Below, piece by piece: positions 21,862-33,808 of a stretch of DNA of 64,000 bases. Location of the stretch: positions 62,001 through 126,000 of the forward strand of contig FZQZ01000004.1 in NCBI GenBank assembly GCA_900199555.1. The letters are read 5' to 3'. Numbering within the stretch: position 1 is the stretch's first letter; each line of letters starts with the position of its first letter. This DNA comes from Prevotellaceae bacterium MN60. Its GTDB lineage: Bacteria > Bacteroidota > Bacteroidia > Bacteroidales > Bacteroidaceae. Under the pieces are notes generated by a model. The model did no database searches, was not told the origin of the DNA, and saw nothing but the letters and a program-made list of their open reading frames with translations. A program made the position numbers and the translations under genes.

Positions 21862-23064
21862 ATGAAGATTATGAAAAAGATTACAACCATTCTCTTGTTG
21901 CTATTGACAGCTATGTGTCTTTCTGCTCAAAAGAAGCAGACCGTTCCTCCATTGGTATATGGACAGGAAGATATGGGCGCCCAGTTGGCTAAACCCAAAC
22001 TCCCCGCACCAGACCAATTGCCTATTATCCGTGAGTTGCCTGAAGCCTTGAAGGGTGTGAAGAAGTTTGGAGACTGGGAGCGTCGCCGCCATGAGATTAG
22101 TTGCCAGATTCAACACTACGGTATTGGCGAGAAACCTGCCGTTAAGCCTGAACAAGTGAAGGCACGCATGAATGGTGACACATTGATCGTTGATGTAACA
22201 GTCAATGGGCAGACGCTGACACTACGCTCAGAAATTAAATATCCGAAGACGGGAACAGCTCCCTATGCGCTGATGATTGGTACTAGCGGTATTGCACTGC
22301 CAAGACAACTGTTTGCTGACCGTCCCATCGCTACGATGGTATTCCATGAGAAACAGGTCAATGACTATGGCCAGTTTGGTAAGCACCACGAAAGAGGTGA
22401 CCATAACTTCGATCGTCTCTATCCGAATCTGAAGGATAATGGTGCCTATAGTGAATGGGCATGGGGACTGAGCCGCCTGATTGATGGATTGCAGCAGTTG
22501 GGTAGCGAGGTGACTAAGATTGATACAAAGCATATCGGTGTCACCGGTTGCTCTTATGCCGGTAAGATGGCACTTTATTGTGGAGCCTTTGATGAGCGTG
22601 TAGCTCTGACAATCGCTCAGGAACCTGGTGGCGGTGGTGCTGCTGCATGGCGCGCTTCTCATGAGTCAAAGAAGAATGTAGAGGATATTGATAAGACCGA
22701 CTATCACTGGTTCTTGGAAAGTCAGAAAGAGAACTTCCATGGTGATAGCGTCTATCGTTTGCCTTATGACCAGCATGAACTATGTGCAATGGTATGTCCC
22801 CGCGCATTGCTCCTGTTAGGCAATCCTGATTATGAATGGTTGTCAGATCCCGCTATGCTGGTGTCTGCCAAGGCTGCTCGTCAGGTATGGGAACGTTTTG
22901 GTATTGCAGACCGTATGGGTTGGAGTATTGTTGATGGACACGGACATTGCCAGTTGCCTGAAAGCCAGTGGCCAGAGGTACAGGCATTCATAGACAAATT
23001 CCTGCTAGATCGTGATACAGATACACATGATATAAGAATCGTTAATGTAAAAAAAGAGTTTTAA
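21862..23064 (+). CDS. CE15 glucuronoyl esterase
   Basis: 400 residues; signal peptide MKIMKKITTILLLLLTAMCLSA. An alpha/beta-hydrolase with the CE15 signatures: nucleophile Ser231 in VTGCSYAGKMALYCGAFD, then LTIAQEPGGGGAAAWR, FHGDSVYRLPYDQHELCAMVCPRALL, and catalytic His in VDGHGHCQLP near residue 360. CE15 enzymes cleave ester bonds between (4-O-methyl)glucuronic acid of xylan and lignin alcohols; with GH115 in the same operon this gives a complete glucuronate-removal pair. The stop codon abuts the ATG of the GH95 gene (TAAATG), pointing to translational coupling. Most sequence features fit well; activity is inferred from the family. Confidence 0.9.
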   Translation: MKIMKKITTILLLLLTAMCLSAQKKQTVPPLVYGQEDMGAQLAKPKLPAPDQLPIIRELPEALKGVKKFGDWERRRHEISCQIQHYGIGEKPAVKPEQVKARMNGDTLIVDVTVNGQTLTLRSEIKYPKTGTAPYALMIGTSGIALPRQLFADRPIATMVFHEKQVNDYGQFGKHHERGDHNFDRLYPNLKDNGAYSEWAWGLSRLIDGLQQLGSEVTKIDTKHIGVTGCSYAGKMALYCGAFDERVALTIAQEPGGGGAAAWRASHESKKNVEDIDKTDYHWFLESQKENFHGDSVYRLPYDQHELCAMVCPRALLLLGNPDYEWLSDPAMLVSAKAARQVWERFGIADRMGWSIVDGHGHCQLPESQWPEVQAFIDKFLLDRDTDTHDIRIVNVKKEF

Positions 23065-25545
23065 ATGAGGAAGGTATTCATTTTGTTTTTTACACTTGTG
23101 TCTGCTGCAGCTATCGCTCAGCAGCACAAACTTTGGTATAATAAACCTGCTAGCCATTGGCTGGAAGCACTACCCATAGGCAATTCCCACTTGGGGGCAA
23201 TGGTCTATGGCGGTACGGACGTTGAACGGATTCAACTCAACGAGGAGACTTTCTGGAGTGGTTCACCTCATGATAATAATAGCCCAGCGGCTAAAGCACA
23301 TCTACAGGAGGTACGTGACTCAATCTTTGCTGGTAAGGAAGAAGTGGCTCATAACATCATTGATAAGAACTTCTTCAAAGGCCCTCATGGTATGCGTTTT
23401 CTGCCTTTGGGTACTATCCAACTTAAATTAGGACATACCGATGTAAGCAAATATAAACGCGAACTCACCTTGAATGATGCACTTAATACCACTTCTTATA
23501 CCTATAAGGGAGTGAAGTATGAGCGCACCATCTTTGCTTCACAGGCTGATAATGTGATTGTGGTACGCTTGAAGGCTGGTAAAAAGGGCGCATTGACATT
23601 TAATGCTGCTTTCGATTCACCATTAGAGTCGAAGGTGTTTCCATTAAGTGTATCAGGAAAGGAACCTTATCTGTATCAAATCACCGCAACCGTAAAGAAT
23701 GTAGAACAAGAAGGCATCAAGGGAAATCTAACTGCTGAATGTCGCGTGGAGGTTAAGGCTGATGGTAAGATTTCACTTGACGGAAAGGAGTTAAAAATTG
23801 CTGATGCAACGGAGGCAACCCTCTACATCGTAGCAGCCACCAACTTTGTGAACTATCATGATGTTAGTGGTAATCCTACCAAGAAGAATAACCAGATGTT
23901 GACGGGTATACGTGAGATGTCATACAGGCAATTGTTGGATCGACATCTTAAGAAATATCAGGAGCAGTATAGTAGGGTAAGTTTGATTCTTCCAAGTAAT
24001 ACAAGCTTGACTAAAGAACTTCCCACAGACCAACGCCTTGCACAGTTTGATGGTACAGATCTTGATATGGTGTCGCTGATGATGCAATATGGTCGCTATC
24101 TGCTGATATCTTCTTCTCAGCCAGGCGGACAGCCTGCCAACTTGCAGGGTGTGTGGAACGACAAGATGAATGCCCCTTGGGACTCTAAATATACGATTAA
24201 TATCAATGCAGAGATGAACTACTGGCCTGCATTGGTAGGTAATCTCGCTGAGACGCAACAACCGCTCTTCTCGATGATTCACGATCTGAGTGAGACAGGT
24301 ATAAAGACGGCTCAGGAAATGTATGGCTGTCCAGGCTGGGTAGCGCATCATAATACGGACCTATGGCGTATTGCCGGACCTGTGGATGGTACCACATGGG
24401 GTATGTTCCCAACGGGTGGCGCATGGCTAACTACACATATTTGGCAGCATTATCTCTTTACAGGTGACAAACAGTTCTTGGCTGATAACTATGAGGTGAT
24501 GAAGGGCGCAGCAGACTTCCTGATGGCTTATATGCAGGAATATCCTGCCAATGGGGAGGTGAAGCATGCTGCAGGCTGGTTGGTAACTGTTCCGACAGTG
24601 TCGCCAGAACATGGACCGATAGGCAAACGTACTACAGTGACTGCTGGTTCTACCATGGATAATCAAATTGTATTTGATGTACTTAACCAAACCTTACAGG
24701 CTGCAAAACTGTTAGCTAAAGATGAGGCTTATATTGCTAAGCTGAAATCTCAACTCGAAAAGCTGGCTCCTATGCAGATTGGTCGCTATGGTCAGTTGCA
24801 GGAATGGCTGATTGATGGTGATGATCCGAGGGATGAACATCGCCATATCTCACACCTATATGGTCTCTATCCTTCTAATCAGATATCACCATTCTCGCAT
24901 CCAGAACTTTATACAGCTGCAGCAAATACGCTGAAACAACGTGGCGATATGGCTACTGGATGGAGCCTTGGTTGGAAAACAAACTTCTGGGCACGTATGT
25001 TGGATGGTAATCATGCCTTCCAAATCATTAAGAATATGCTTCGCATCTTACCCGATGATAGTAAGATGAGACAGTATCCAGATGGACGTACCTATCCGAA
25101 CTTGTTTGATGCTCATCCGCCATTCCAAATAGATGGTAACTTCGGCGTATCGGCAGGTATCTGCGAGATGCTTGTACAGAGTCATGATGGTGCTGTACAT
25201 CTGCTCCCTGCCTTGCCTGATAGTTGGAAAGATGGTGACGTGAAAGGTCTTCGTGCACGTGGCGGATTCATCGTTGATGAACAATGGAGTAATGGTAAAT
25301 TGTGTTCAGCAACTATCCATAGCACGATTGGTGGAACACTACGCCTGCGCTCTTATGTGCCTTTGAAGGGTAAAGGACTTCGACCTGCTTCAGGTTCTTG
25401 CCCGAATAAACTTCTTGCTCCTGCAGAGATTAAACAACCTCTTCGCTCTGCAGAGCTGAGATCTCTGGAACTAAAGCAGGTTCCTATGGTCTACGAGTAT
25501 GATATTGATACCACCCCAGGCGAGTCTTATAAATTGAAGATGTGA
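23065..25545 (+). CDS. GH95 alpha-L-fucosidase/alpha-L-galactosidase
   Basis: 826 residues; signal peptide [18 protein letters not shown]. Family signatures: [35 protein letters not shown], the N-x-N active-site block [48 protein letters not shown] and [20 protein letters not shown]95 enzymes are inverting exo-enzymes on alpha-L-fucose or alpha-L-galactose. In the Bacteroides ovatus complex-xylan locus a GH95 acts as an alpha-L-galactosidase on cereal glucuronoarabinoxylan, and this neighbourhood (GH115, GH31, GH97) is similar, so that activity is plausible here. Substrate choice cannot be settled from sequence by eye. Adjacent without gap to CE15 and overlapping GH31 by one base. Confidence 0.9.
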   Translation: MRKVFILFFTLVSAAAIAQQHKLWYNKPASHWLEALPIGNSHLGAMVYGGTDVERIQLNEETFWSGSPHDNNSPAAKAHLQEVRDSIFAGKEEVAHNIIDKNFFKGPHGMRFLPLGTIQLKLGHTDVSKYKRELTLNDALNTTSYTYKGVKYERTIFASQADNVIVVRLKAGKKGALTFNAAFDSPLESKVFPLSVSGKEPYLYQITATVKNVEQEGIKGNLTAECRVEVKADGKISLDGKELKIADATEATLYIVAATNFVNYHDVSGNPTKKNNQMLTGIREMSYRQLLDRHLKKYQEQYSRVSLILPSNTSLTKELPTDQRLAQFDGTDLDMVSLMMQYGRYLLISSSQPGGQPANLQGVWNDKMNAPWDSKYTININAEMNYWPALVGNLAETQQPLFSMIHDLSETGIKTAQEMYGCPGWVAHHNTDLWRIAGPVDGTTWGMFPTGGAWLTTHIWQHYLFTGDKQFLADNYEVMKGAADFLMAYMQEYPANGEVKHAAGWLVTVPTVSPEHGPIGKRTTVTAGSTMDNQIVFDVLNQTLQAAKLLAKDEAYIAKLKSQLEKLAPMQIGRYGQLQEWLIDGDDPRDEHRHISHLYGLYPSNQISPFSHPELYTAAANTLKQRGDMATGWSLGWKTNFWARMLDGNHAFQIIKNMLRILPDDSKMRQYPDGRTYPNLFDAHPPFQIDGNFGVSAGICEMLVQSHDGAVHLLPALPDSWKDGDVKGLRARGGFIVDEQWSNGKLCSATIHSTIGGTLRLRSYVPLKGKGLRPASGSCPNKLLAPAEIKQPLRSAELRSLELKQVPMVYEYDIDTTPGESYKLKM

Positions 25546-27875
25546 TGAAAAAGAATCTTATAACAATTATGGTGAGCCTGTTGACAACAGTTTGTTGGTC
25601 ACAGCAGAATGTGTCAGTAGAGTTCCTGACTCCGCGGATTGTTCACGTGGTAAAAGGGCAACCAACGAAGACACTCGTTGTTACAGCTAAGCCTGAAAAT
25701 GTACAATTGTCTGTAGGAAAAGGAATTCTGAAGAGTAGTGAACTTACCGTCAAGCAGGATGCTCAAGGTAACTTAACCTTCATGACCTCCAAAGGTAAAG
25801 TGCTACTGAGAGAGAAGGATTTTGATATTGCAGAGGCTCGCCAAACGTTTACTCTTGACAAGGATGAGGCTATCTATGGTTTGGGTACCATACAAAATGG
25901 TAAGATGAACCGCCGTGGTGAGAAGAAACGCATGGAACAATCGAATCTAGAGGACTTCCAGAATGTACTTCAGAGCATCAAAGGGTGGGGTATTTATTGG
26001 GAAAACTACTCACCGACGCTCTTTGAGGATAATGCCCATGGAATGACGTTTGATTCTGAGGTTGGAAATGGCGTTGATTACTATTTTATGTATGGTGGTT
26101 CTGCTGATGGCGTGATTGCTCAAATGCGATGGCTGACAGGCGATGTGCCGATGTTCCCATTGTGGACATATGGTTATTGGCAATCAAAGGAGCGCTATAA
26201 AACCGCAGCCGAGACTGAAAGTATTGTTGATAAGTATCGTGAACTACAAGTTCCACTGGATGGTATTATTCAGGATTGGCAGTATTGGGGTTCTAACTAT
26301 CTGTGGAATGCGATGGACTTCCTGTCGGAGGATTTCTCCAATGGTAAGCAGATGATTGCCAATGTTCATCGTAAGCATGCCCACTTCATGATTTCTATAT
26401 GGGCTAGTTTTGGTCCGCAGACGCAGCAGTTCAGAGAACTGGATGAAAAAGGTTTGTTGTTACCTTTTGCTACGTGGCCTCAGAGTGGTTTGTCGCATAT
26501 TTGGCCTCCACGTATGGATTATCCATCGGGTGTGAAAGTTTATGATGCTTTTAGTCCAGAGGCTCGTGCCATCTATTGGAAACATCTGAAACGTCTCTAT
26601 GATTATGGTACGGATGCATGGTGGATGGATTCTACTGATCCTGACTTTTTCGACCCAAGAGAAAGTGACTACGAACACAAAGTATATGGTGGTACTTGGC
26701 GTTCACAACGTAATGCATTCCCATTAGAAACGGTTCGTGGTATCTATCAAGCACAGCGTAAGGATGACCGTGGTAAACGTATTTTTATTATGACGCGTAG
26801 TAGCTATGCTGGACAACAGCACTACGGCTCAAATATGTGGAGTGGTGATGTGAATTCTTCGTGGGATATGTTGCGCAAGCAGGTTCCTGCAGGATTGAGC
26901 TTCACATTGACGGGTAATCCTAACTTTAATACCGATATTGGTGGTTTCTTCTGTGGCTCTTACAATACAAAGGGTAGTGGTTCCGCACCTAAGAATCCAC
27001 AGTTTCAAGAGCTCTATGTGCGTTGGATGCAATATGGTTTGTTCTGCCCAGTCTTCCGTAGCCATGGCGCTGATGCCCCTCGTGAGATCTGGCAGTTTGG
27101 TAAGAAAGGTGAACCTGTGTATGATGCTATTGAGAAAATGATACGTCTGCGCTATCGTCTGTTGCCGTATCTTTATAGCATTGCATGGCAGGTGACGAGT
27201 AACAATGATAGCTATATGCGTCCGTTATTTAGCGACTTCGCTCAGGATAAGAAAGTGTGGAATATCACGGATGAGTTTATGTTCGGTCGCAACATCCTTG
27301 CAACTCCCATTGTAGATCCGCAATATACGGAAGAAAAAATTATCCGTACTGATGCCATGACAGGATGGGATCGACAAGATGTTGGAGGTAAGAAAGACGA
27401 AGGGCAGTATGTTGATTGGACAGAAACGAAAAGCGTATCAAAGTATCTGCCCAAAGGGAGCCGTTGGTATGATTTCTGGACCAATACAATCTATCAAGGT
27501 GGGCAGACGATCACTCTGAAAACCACTCTTGACCAAGTCCCGATGTTTGTTCGTGCCGGTAGTATTCTACCTCTTGGTCCTGAGATGCAGTATGTTGGCG
27601 AGAAAAACTGGGCGCATCTGGAAGTACGCGTCTATCCTGGCGCCGACGGTCGTTTTACGCTCTATGAAGATGAGGGTGATAGCTATAACTATGAGCGCGG
27701 CATCTATTCGACAATAGAGCTTCAGTGGGATGACCATTCTCGTACTCTTTCTATCTCTAAAAGAATAGGATCTTATCCAGGAATGTTACAAACACGAGAG
27801 TTTACGATCGTCTTACCTGATGGTAAACAACAAACCATTTTATATGATGGACAGCAGAAAACCATTCGTTTCTAA
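25545..27875 (+). CDS. GH31 alpha-xylosidase-type enzyme
   Basis: 776 residues from the ATG at 25545, which overlaps the GH95 stop (TGATG); a GTG one codon earlier is also possible. Signal peptide [21 protein letters not shown]31 features: GWGIYWENYSPTLFED, MFPLWTYGYWQSKERY, VPLDGIIQDWQYWG, nucleophile Asp362 in WWMDSTDPDF, acid/base Asp435 in SGDVNSSW, and FCPVFRSHGADAPRE. The pattern is that of the alpha-xylosidase branch rather than alpha-glucosidases. In complex xylan loci, a GH31 alpha-xylosidase removes alpha-linked xylose from arabinofuranose side chains. It is the last gene of its unit; a strong terminator follows. Confidence 0.9.
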   Translation: MKKNLITIMVSLLTTVCWSQQNVSVEFLTPRIVHVVKGQPTKTLVVTAKPENVQLSVGKGILKSSELTVKQDAQGNLTFMTSKGKVLLREKDFDIAEARQTFTLDKDEAIYGLGTIQNGKMNRRGEKKRMEQSNLEDFQNVLQSIKGWGIYWENYSPTLFEDNAHGMTFDSEVGNGVDYYFMYGGSADGVIAQMRWLTGDVPMFPLWTYGYWQSKERYKTAAETESIVDKYRELQVPLDGIIQDWQYWGSNYLWNAMDFLSEDFSNGKQMIANVHRKHAHFMISIWASFGPQTQQFRELDEKGLLLPFATWPQSGLSHIWPPRMDYPSGVKVYDAFSPEARAIYWKHLKRLYDYGTDAWWMDSTDPDFFDPRESDYEHKVYGGTWRSQRNAFPLETVRGIYQAQRKDDRGKRIFIMTRSSYAGQQHYGSNMWSGDVNSSWDMLRKQVPAGLSFTLTGNPNFNTDIGGFFCGSYNTKGSGSAPKNPQFQELYVRWMQYGLFCPVFRSHGADAPREIWQFGKKGEPVYDAIEKMIRLRYRLLPYLYSIAWQVTSNNDSYMRPLFSDFAQDKKVWNITDEFMFGRNILATPIVDPQYTEEKIIRTDAMTGWDRQDVGGKKDEGQYVDWTETKSVSKYLPKGSRWYDFWTNTIYQGGQTITLKTTLDQVPMFVRAGSILPLGPEMQYVGEKNWAHLEVRVYPGADGRFTLYEDEGDSYNYERGIYSTIELQWDDHSRTLSISKRIGSYPGMLQTREFTIVLPDGKQQTILYDGQQKTIRF

Positions 27876-27890
27876 ATGGTATATGCATGA

Positions 27891-27951
27891 TTTGTAACAT
27901 CATGATACTCTAGCAAAAGATTTTGTAACATCAGCCGACGCTGATGTTACA
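27891..27951. repeat. Three TGTAACATCA boxes between the GH31 and GH10-CE1 genes
   Basis: TTTGTAACATCA occurs at 27891-27902 and again at 27922-27933 (31 bases apart), and the inverse TGATGTTACA at 27942-27951. The last two form the terminator stem, but the first copy lies outside it. The core ATGTTACA recurs as a direct repeat before the 44743 gene. Confidence 0.5.
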
Positions 27952-27960
27952 TTCTTTTTT
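27924..27960 (+). terminator. Rho-independent terminator after GH31
   Basis: TGTAACATCAGC (27924-27935) and GCTGATGTTACA (27940-27951) form a perfect 12-bp stem with a CGAC loop, followed by TTCTTTTTT. Confidence 0.88.
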
Positions 27961-27961
27961 G

Positions 27962-27969
27962 TAACTTTG
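27962..27969 (+). promoter_or_regulatory. -7 promoter box TAACTTTG for the GH10-CE1/GH43/GH97 unit
   Basis: Exact match to TAnnTTTG, 40 bases before the ATG at 28010. The -33 region falls inside the terminator stem and has no clear TTTG, so activation by a bound regulator is possible. Confidence 0.6.
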
Positions 27970-27988
27970 CAAGCGAGAAAACTATTAA

Positions 27989-30199
<2,211 letters not shown>

Positions 30200-30209
30200 T
30201 TAGTTAATC

Positions 30210-32318
30210 ATGAAATATCTAACCTTGGCGGCCGCCCTCATCGCTTCGATGTCGGCGGCTGCGCAAAACCCCATCATCCGCGATCAGTTTACTGCTGATC
30301 CAACAGCGCGCGTATTTAATAATAAGGTATATTTGTATCCGTCACATGACATTGTTCCTCCGCAGGGACAACGTCAGGATTGGTTCTGCATGGAAGACTA
30401 TCATGTCTTCTCGTCAGAGAATCTAACCGACTGGAAAGACCATGGCATTATAGTCACTCAGAATAAAGTGCCCTGGGTAAGAACAGACTCTTATTCAATG
30501 TGGGCTCCTGACTGTGTAGAGCGCAATGGAAAGTATTATTTCTACTTCCCCTCAGCGCCTAAGGATGGCAGAGGCTTTGGCATTGGCGTGGCTATCGCTG
30601 ATAGTCCTGAAGGTCCATTCATCCCAGAACCAGAGCCCATCAAGGGTATTAATGGTATTGATCCTTGCGTGCTTTTGGCTTCAGATGGCAATGCTTATAT
30701 CTTTTGGGGCGCAGGTCGTTGTGCCAAGCTTAAGCCTAATATGAAAGAGCTTGCTGATGATACTCCCAAGGAGAAAGTTAAGTTTGGCGACCGTGAGTTT
30801 GAAATGTTAGGCGTGAATTGCCTTAAAGGTTTGCCCAGCCGTCAGGCAGAAGGGCCATTTGCTTTTGAGTATAATGGCAATTACTATCTTACCTATCCTT
30901 ATGTAAGAGAGAATACTGAGGTTCTTGGTTATGCTATGAGTAAGAATCCAATGGGCCCCTATGAATACAAAGGTATCATCATGCCTGAACATGAGAATGG
31001 TTGTTGGACTAATCATCATAGTATCATTAATTATAAGGGTCAATGGTATTTGTTCTATCATCAGAATGCTTTCTCTCCTCGTGATGACAAGCGTCGCTCT
31101 GTACAGATTGATAAATTGTACTTCAATCCTGATGGAACTATTCAGGAGGTGAAGAAAACCATGCGTGGCGTGGGTATCAACAAGGCTACCGAGAAGATAG
31201 AAATTGACCGTTATAGTACAGCGAGTGAAGGCGTGACATCTGAACTTGTTGATACTGTAAATACTTTCCGTAGCTATCAGGCCAATTTGCCTAAGAAGGG
31301 TAGTTGGTTGAAGTATGCAGATGTAGACTTTAGCTGCATCAAGGATGGTTATTTGATTATTAATGCAAAGGCCTCTGATAATACAGAACTCTGTATCCGT
31401 GAAGGCAATGCAAAAGGTAAGGTAATTGCTCGAGTTAAATTGGAGGTAAAACCACAACAACCCGCAGGTGCTGCTGCTAATCCCATGATGGCTCGTTTCC
31501 GCAGAGATTTGAGTAATCAGTGGCTCTCGCAATCTGTTAATCTAGAATATGTTCCAAAGGGTGTTGTTGACCTCGTTGTTACTAACGAAGGCGATGGTGC
31601 TCTTAGTGTTGACTGGGTTCAGTTCAAGAATCGTCCAGATTACTTTACACACGTAGCTCCTAAAGCTCCTGCAGCTAAGCCCGATGATGAAGGTTTCATC
31701 CGTCGCTGGATGCTCTTAGATCCTATTGATAAACCTAATAGTGGCAATACTGTCTTCACAGATAGTTATTTGCGTGATCATTTCAACAGACAATACTTCA
31801 AGGGGCAGCAGACTATTCTACCAAAAGATGGTCAGAAGGTTACCGCTGTGTTCCAGCAGGAACAGGCTCCTGCAGGCTTCGGACGTGGCGCTCAGCAAAT
31901 GCCAGAAGGTCCTCAGGTAAAGACTGTTAAGCAGACACTGACATGGCATGCATTGGAGAGCAATATGTTCAATGTGAAGTTGTTCCGCTTTGCAGAGAAG
32001 TGGGGCTCTAAAGTCTATGGCGTACTCTTCTGGGCAGTTACTATTATTGACTGTCCTGAGGATATAGAAAATGTTCGCTTAGCAGTGGGCTCAAATTCAG
32101 CTTCTATGTGGTGGCTCAATGGCGAGGAAGCTCTCTTGCTTAGTGGTGACCGCCGTATGGTAAAGGATGACGCAGTGTCACCCCGTCTCACACTGAAGAA
32201 GGGACGTAACATTCTGCGTGGTGCTATTATCAATGGCCCAGGTATGAGTGATTTCTGTGTTCGCTTCATTGACGAGAAAGGAAATCCTGTTAAAAACTAT
32301 TCAATCAACGCTCAATAA
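30210..32318 (+). CDS. GH43 beta-xylosidase/alpha-L-arabinofuranosidase-type enzyme with C-terminal beta domains
   Basis: 702 residues; signal peptide MKYLTLAAALIASMSAAA. The five-bladed GH43 propeller covers about residues 20-320, with the catalytic base Asp30 in FTADPTARVF, the pKa-modulating Asp in GIDPCVLLASDG, and the acid Glu in QAEGPFAFEYNGNYYLTYPY; NHHSIINYKGQWYLFYH completes the fold. Residues about 345-470 look like a CBM6-type sandwich (WLKYADVDF, LSVDWVQFKN). A further C-terminal region (about 485-702, MWWLNGEEALLLSGDRR) I do not recognise. The next gene starts one base after the stop. The exact GH43 subfamily cannot be fixed here. Confidence 0.88.
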   Translation: MKYLTLAAALIASMSAAAQNPIIRDQFTADPTARVFNNKVYLYPSHDIVPPQGQRQDWFCMEDYHVFSSENLTDWKDHGIIVTQNKVPWVRTDSYSMWAPDCVERNGKYYFYFPSAPKDGRGFGIGVAIADSPEGPFIPEPEPIKGINGIDPCVLLASDGNAYIFWGAGRCAKLKPNMKELADDTPKEKVKFGDREFEMLGVNCLKGLPSRQAEGPFAFEYNGNYYLTYPYVRENTEVLGYAMSKNPMGPYEYKGIIMPEHENGCWTNHHSIINYKGQWYLFYHQNAFSPRDDKRRSVQIDKLYFNPDGTIQEVKKTMRGVGINKATEKIEIDRYSTASEGVTSELVDTVNTFRSYQANLPKKGSWLKYADVDFSCIKDGYLIINAKASDNTELCIREGNAKGKVIARVKLEVKPQQPAGAAANPMMARFRRDLSNQWLSQSVNLEYVPKGVVDLVVTNEGDGALSVDWVQFKNRPDYFTHVAPKAPAAKPDDEGFIRRWMLLDPIDKPNSGNTVFTDSYLRDHFNRQYFKGQQTILPKDGQKVTAVFQQEQAPAGFGRGAQQMPEGPQVKTVKQTLTWHALESNMFNVKLFRFAEKWGSKVYGVLFWAVTIIDCPEDIENVRLAVGSNSASMWWLNGEEALLLSGDRRMVKDDAVSPRLTLKKGRNILRGAIINGPGMSDFCVRFIDEKGNPVKNYSINAQ

Positions 32319-32319
32319 A

Positions 32320-33771
32320 ATGAAAAAACTATATAGTATTCTTGCGGCCTTGACACTTTCTGTGGCTGCTAATGCACAAGTCGGTGCACCTTATATTCAC
32401 GACCCCTCAACCCTTGCAGAGTGTGATGGCAAATGGTATACCTTTGGAACGGGTGGCGGTGGCCTTATCAGTGAAAACGGCTGGACATGGAATAGTGGAG
32501 CTGAGCGCCCTGGTGGTGGTGCTGCTCCCGATATTATAAAGATTGGTGACCGCTATCTCTGTATTTATGGTGCAACAGGTGGTGGACTCGGAGGTGGTCA
32601 TAGTGGCCGTATCCTTACCATGTGGAACAAGACTTTGGATCCTAAAAGTCCTGACTTTAAATGGTCAGAAGCCGTAGAAGTATGCAATAGCGATGGTATG
32701 GAAGATCAGGATGCCATTGATCCAGGTATATTGCTTGATCCCACTACAGGACGTTTGTGGGTAAGCTACGGAACCTATTTTGGTACAATTCGTCTCATAG
32801 AACTTGATCCGAAGACAGGTTTCCGCGTTAATGGCAACAAGGAGAAAGATATTGCCATAGACTGTGAGGCTACCGACCTTATTTATCGTAATGGTTGGTA
32901 CTATCTCCTCGGTACTCATGGCACTTGCTGCGATGGTGTAAACTCTACTTATAATATCGTGGTTGGTCGTTCTCGTAGTGTAGAAGGTCCTTATATAGAC
33001 AATGTAGGTCGTGACATGTATCATGGTGGAGGTCGTATGGCTATCGGCGCTCGTAACCGTAGAGCAGGTGCTGGACACTTCGGACGTACTATCGTTGATG
33101 AGGGCGTTGAAGTTGCTTCGTTCCACTGGGAGGCTGATTTTGACCTTGGAGGCCGTTCTACTTTGGCTATTCTTCCTTTGTTGTGGAAGAACGATTGGCC
33201 TTATGCTGGCGAACAGATTTCTGACGGTGTCTATGAGATTGAGAGTGAGCGTCGTGGCTACTCTTTGGAATTAGCTGTAGATTTTGTTCGCATGCAGACT
33301 GCACGTCAAGGATGGTTTAACCGTAATCAAGCCCAAGAGGCTCCCAAACCTGTAGCTAATCAAACATTGGCAGAGGTGGAGGGTACTTGGCCTAAAGGTG
33401 ATGTTGCCGTACGCTGTGGCGACTATATGTTCCGCCCACATCAGCGTTGGCAGGTAACACCAGTTCCTGAAAGAGGTGGTACAATCTGTGGTCCGCTCTA
33501 TGTCGTTAAGATTGCTGGTACCAATCGCGCTTTGACTGCTACAGATAACCTAGAGGTGACTACTAAGGATTTTGCTGATCTTGATGAGCAGCTATGGCGT
33601 ATTGAACAGCTGACTGATGGTACTTACCGTATCATGCCTTATGTCATTCCTGGACAGCAAGGTAAGAACCAAAAGTATTGTCTCTATTCAGCTGCAGATA
33701 GTACACCAACATTGGCTGTTTACGACTTCAATAGTGATAATTCAAAGTGGAATCTGAAGGATAAACAGTAA
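32320..33771 (+). CDS. GH43 arabinanase-like enzyme with C-terminal ricin-type domain
   Basis: 483 residues from the ATG at 32320, where a clean signal peptide begins (MKKLYSILAALTLSVAANA). An in-frame upstream ATG at 32248 lies inside the previous gene and is rejected. GH43 residues: base Asp28 in YIHDPSTL, Asp in DAIDPGILLDPTTGRLWVS, acid Glu in DCEATDLIYRNGWYYLLGTHG, and His in AGAGHFGR as the usual metal-site residue. The sequence style is closest to the endo-arabinanase/exo-arabinofuranosidase side of GH43. The last about 120 residues (RWQVTPVPERGG..., EQLWRIEQLTDGTYRIMP) resemble a ricin-type beta-trefoil. Substrate in this locus is probably an arabinose or xylose side group. Confidence 0.85.
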   Translation: MKKLYSILAALTLSVAANAQVGAPYIHDPSTLAECDGKWYTFGTGGGGLISENGWTWNSGAERPGGGAAPDIIKIGDRYLCIYGATGGGLGGGHSGRILTMWNKTLDPKSPDFKWSEAVEVCNSDGMEDQDAIDPGILLDPTTGRLWVSYGTYFGTIRLIELDPKTGFRVNGNKEKDIAIDCEATDLIYRNGWYYLLGTHGTCCDGVNSTYNIVVGRSRSVEGPYIDNVGRDMYHGGGRMAIGARNRRAGAGHFGRTIVDEGVEVASFHWEADFDLGGRSTLAILPLLWKNDWPYAGEQISDGVYEIESERRGYSLELAVDFVRMQTARQGWFNRNQAQEAPKPVANQTLAEVEGTWPKGDVAVRCGDYMFRPHQRWQVTPVPERGGTICGPLYVVKIAGTNRALTATDNLEVTTKDFADLDEQLWRIEQLTDGTYRIMPYVIPGQQGKNQKYCLYSAADSTPTLAVYDFNSDNSKWNLKDKQ

Positions 33772-33808
33772 GATTCACAACGAGCTATAATTAACAAAAC
33801 AATACGGA

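Noticed and set aside
32248-32319. Earlier ATG for the arabinanase-like GH43 gene
   Set aside because: It would overlap the upstream GH43 coding region by 71 bases and hide a perfect signal peptide that begins at 32320.
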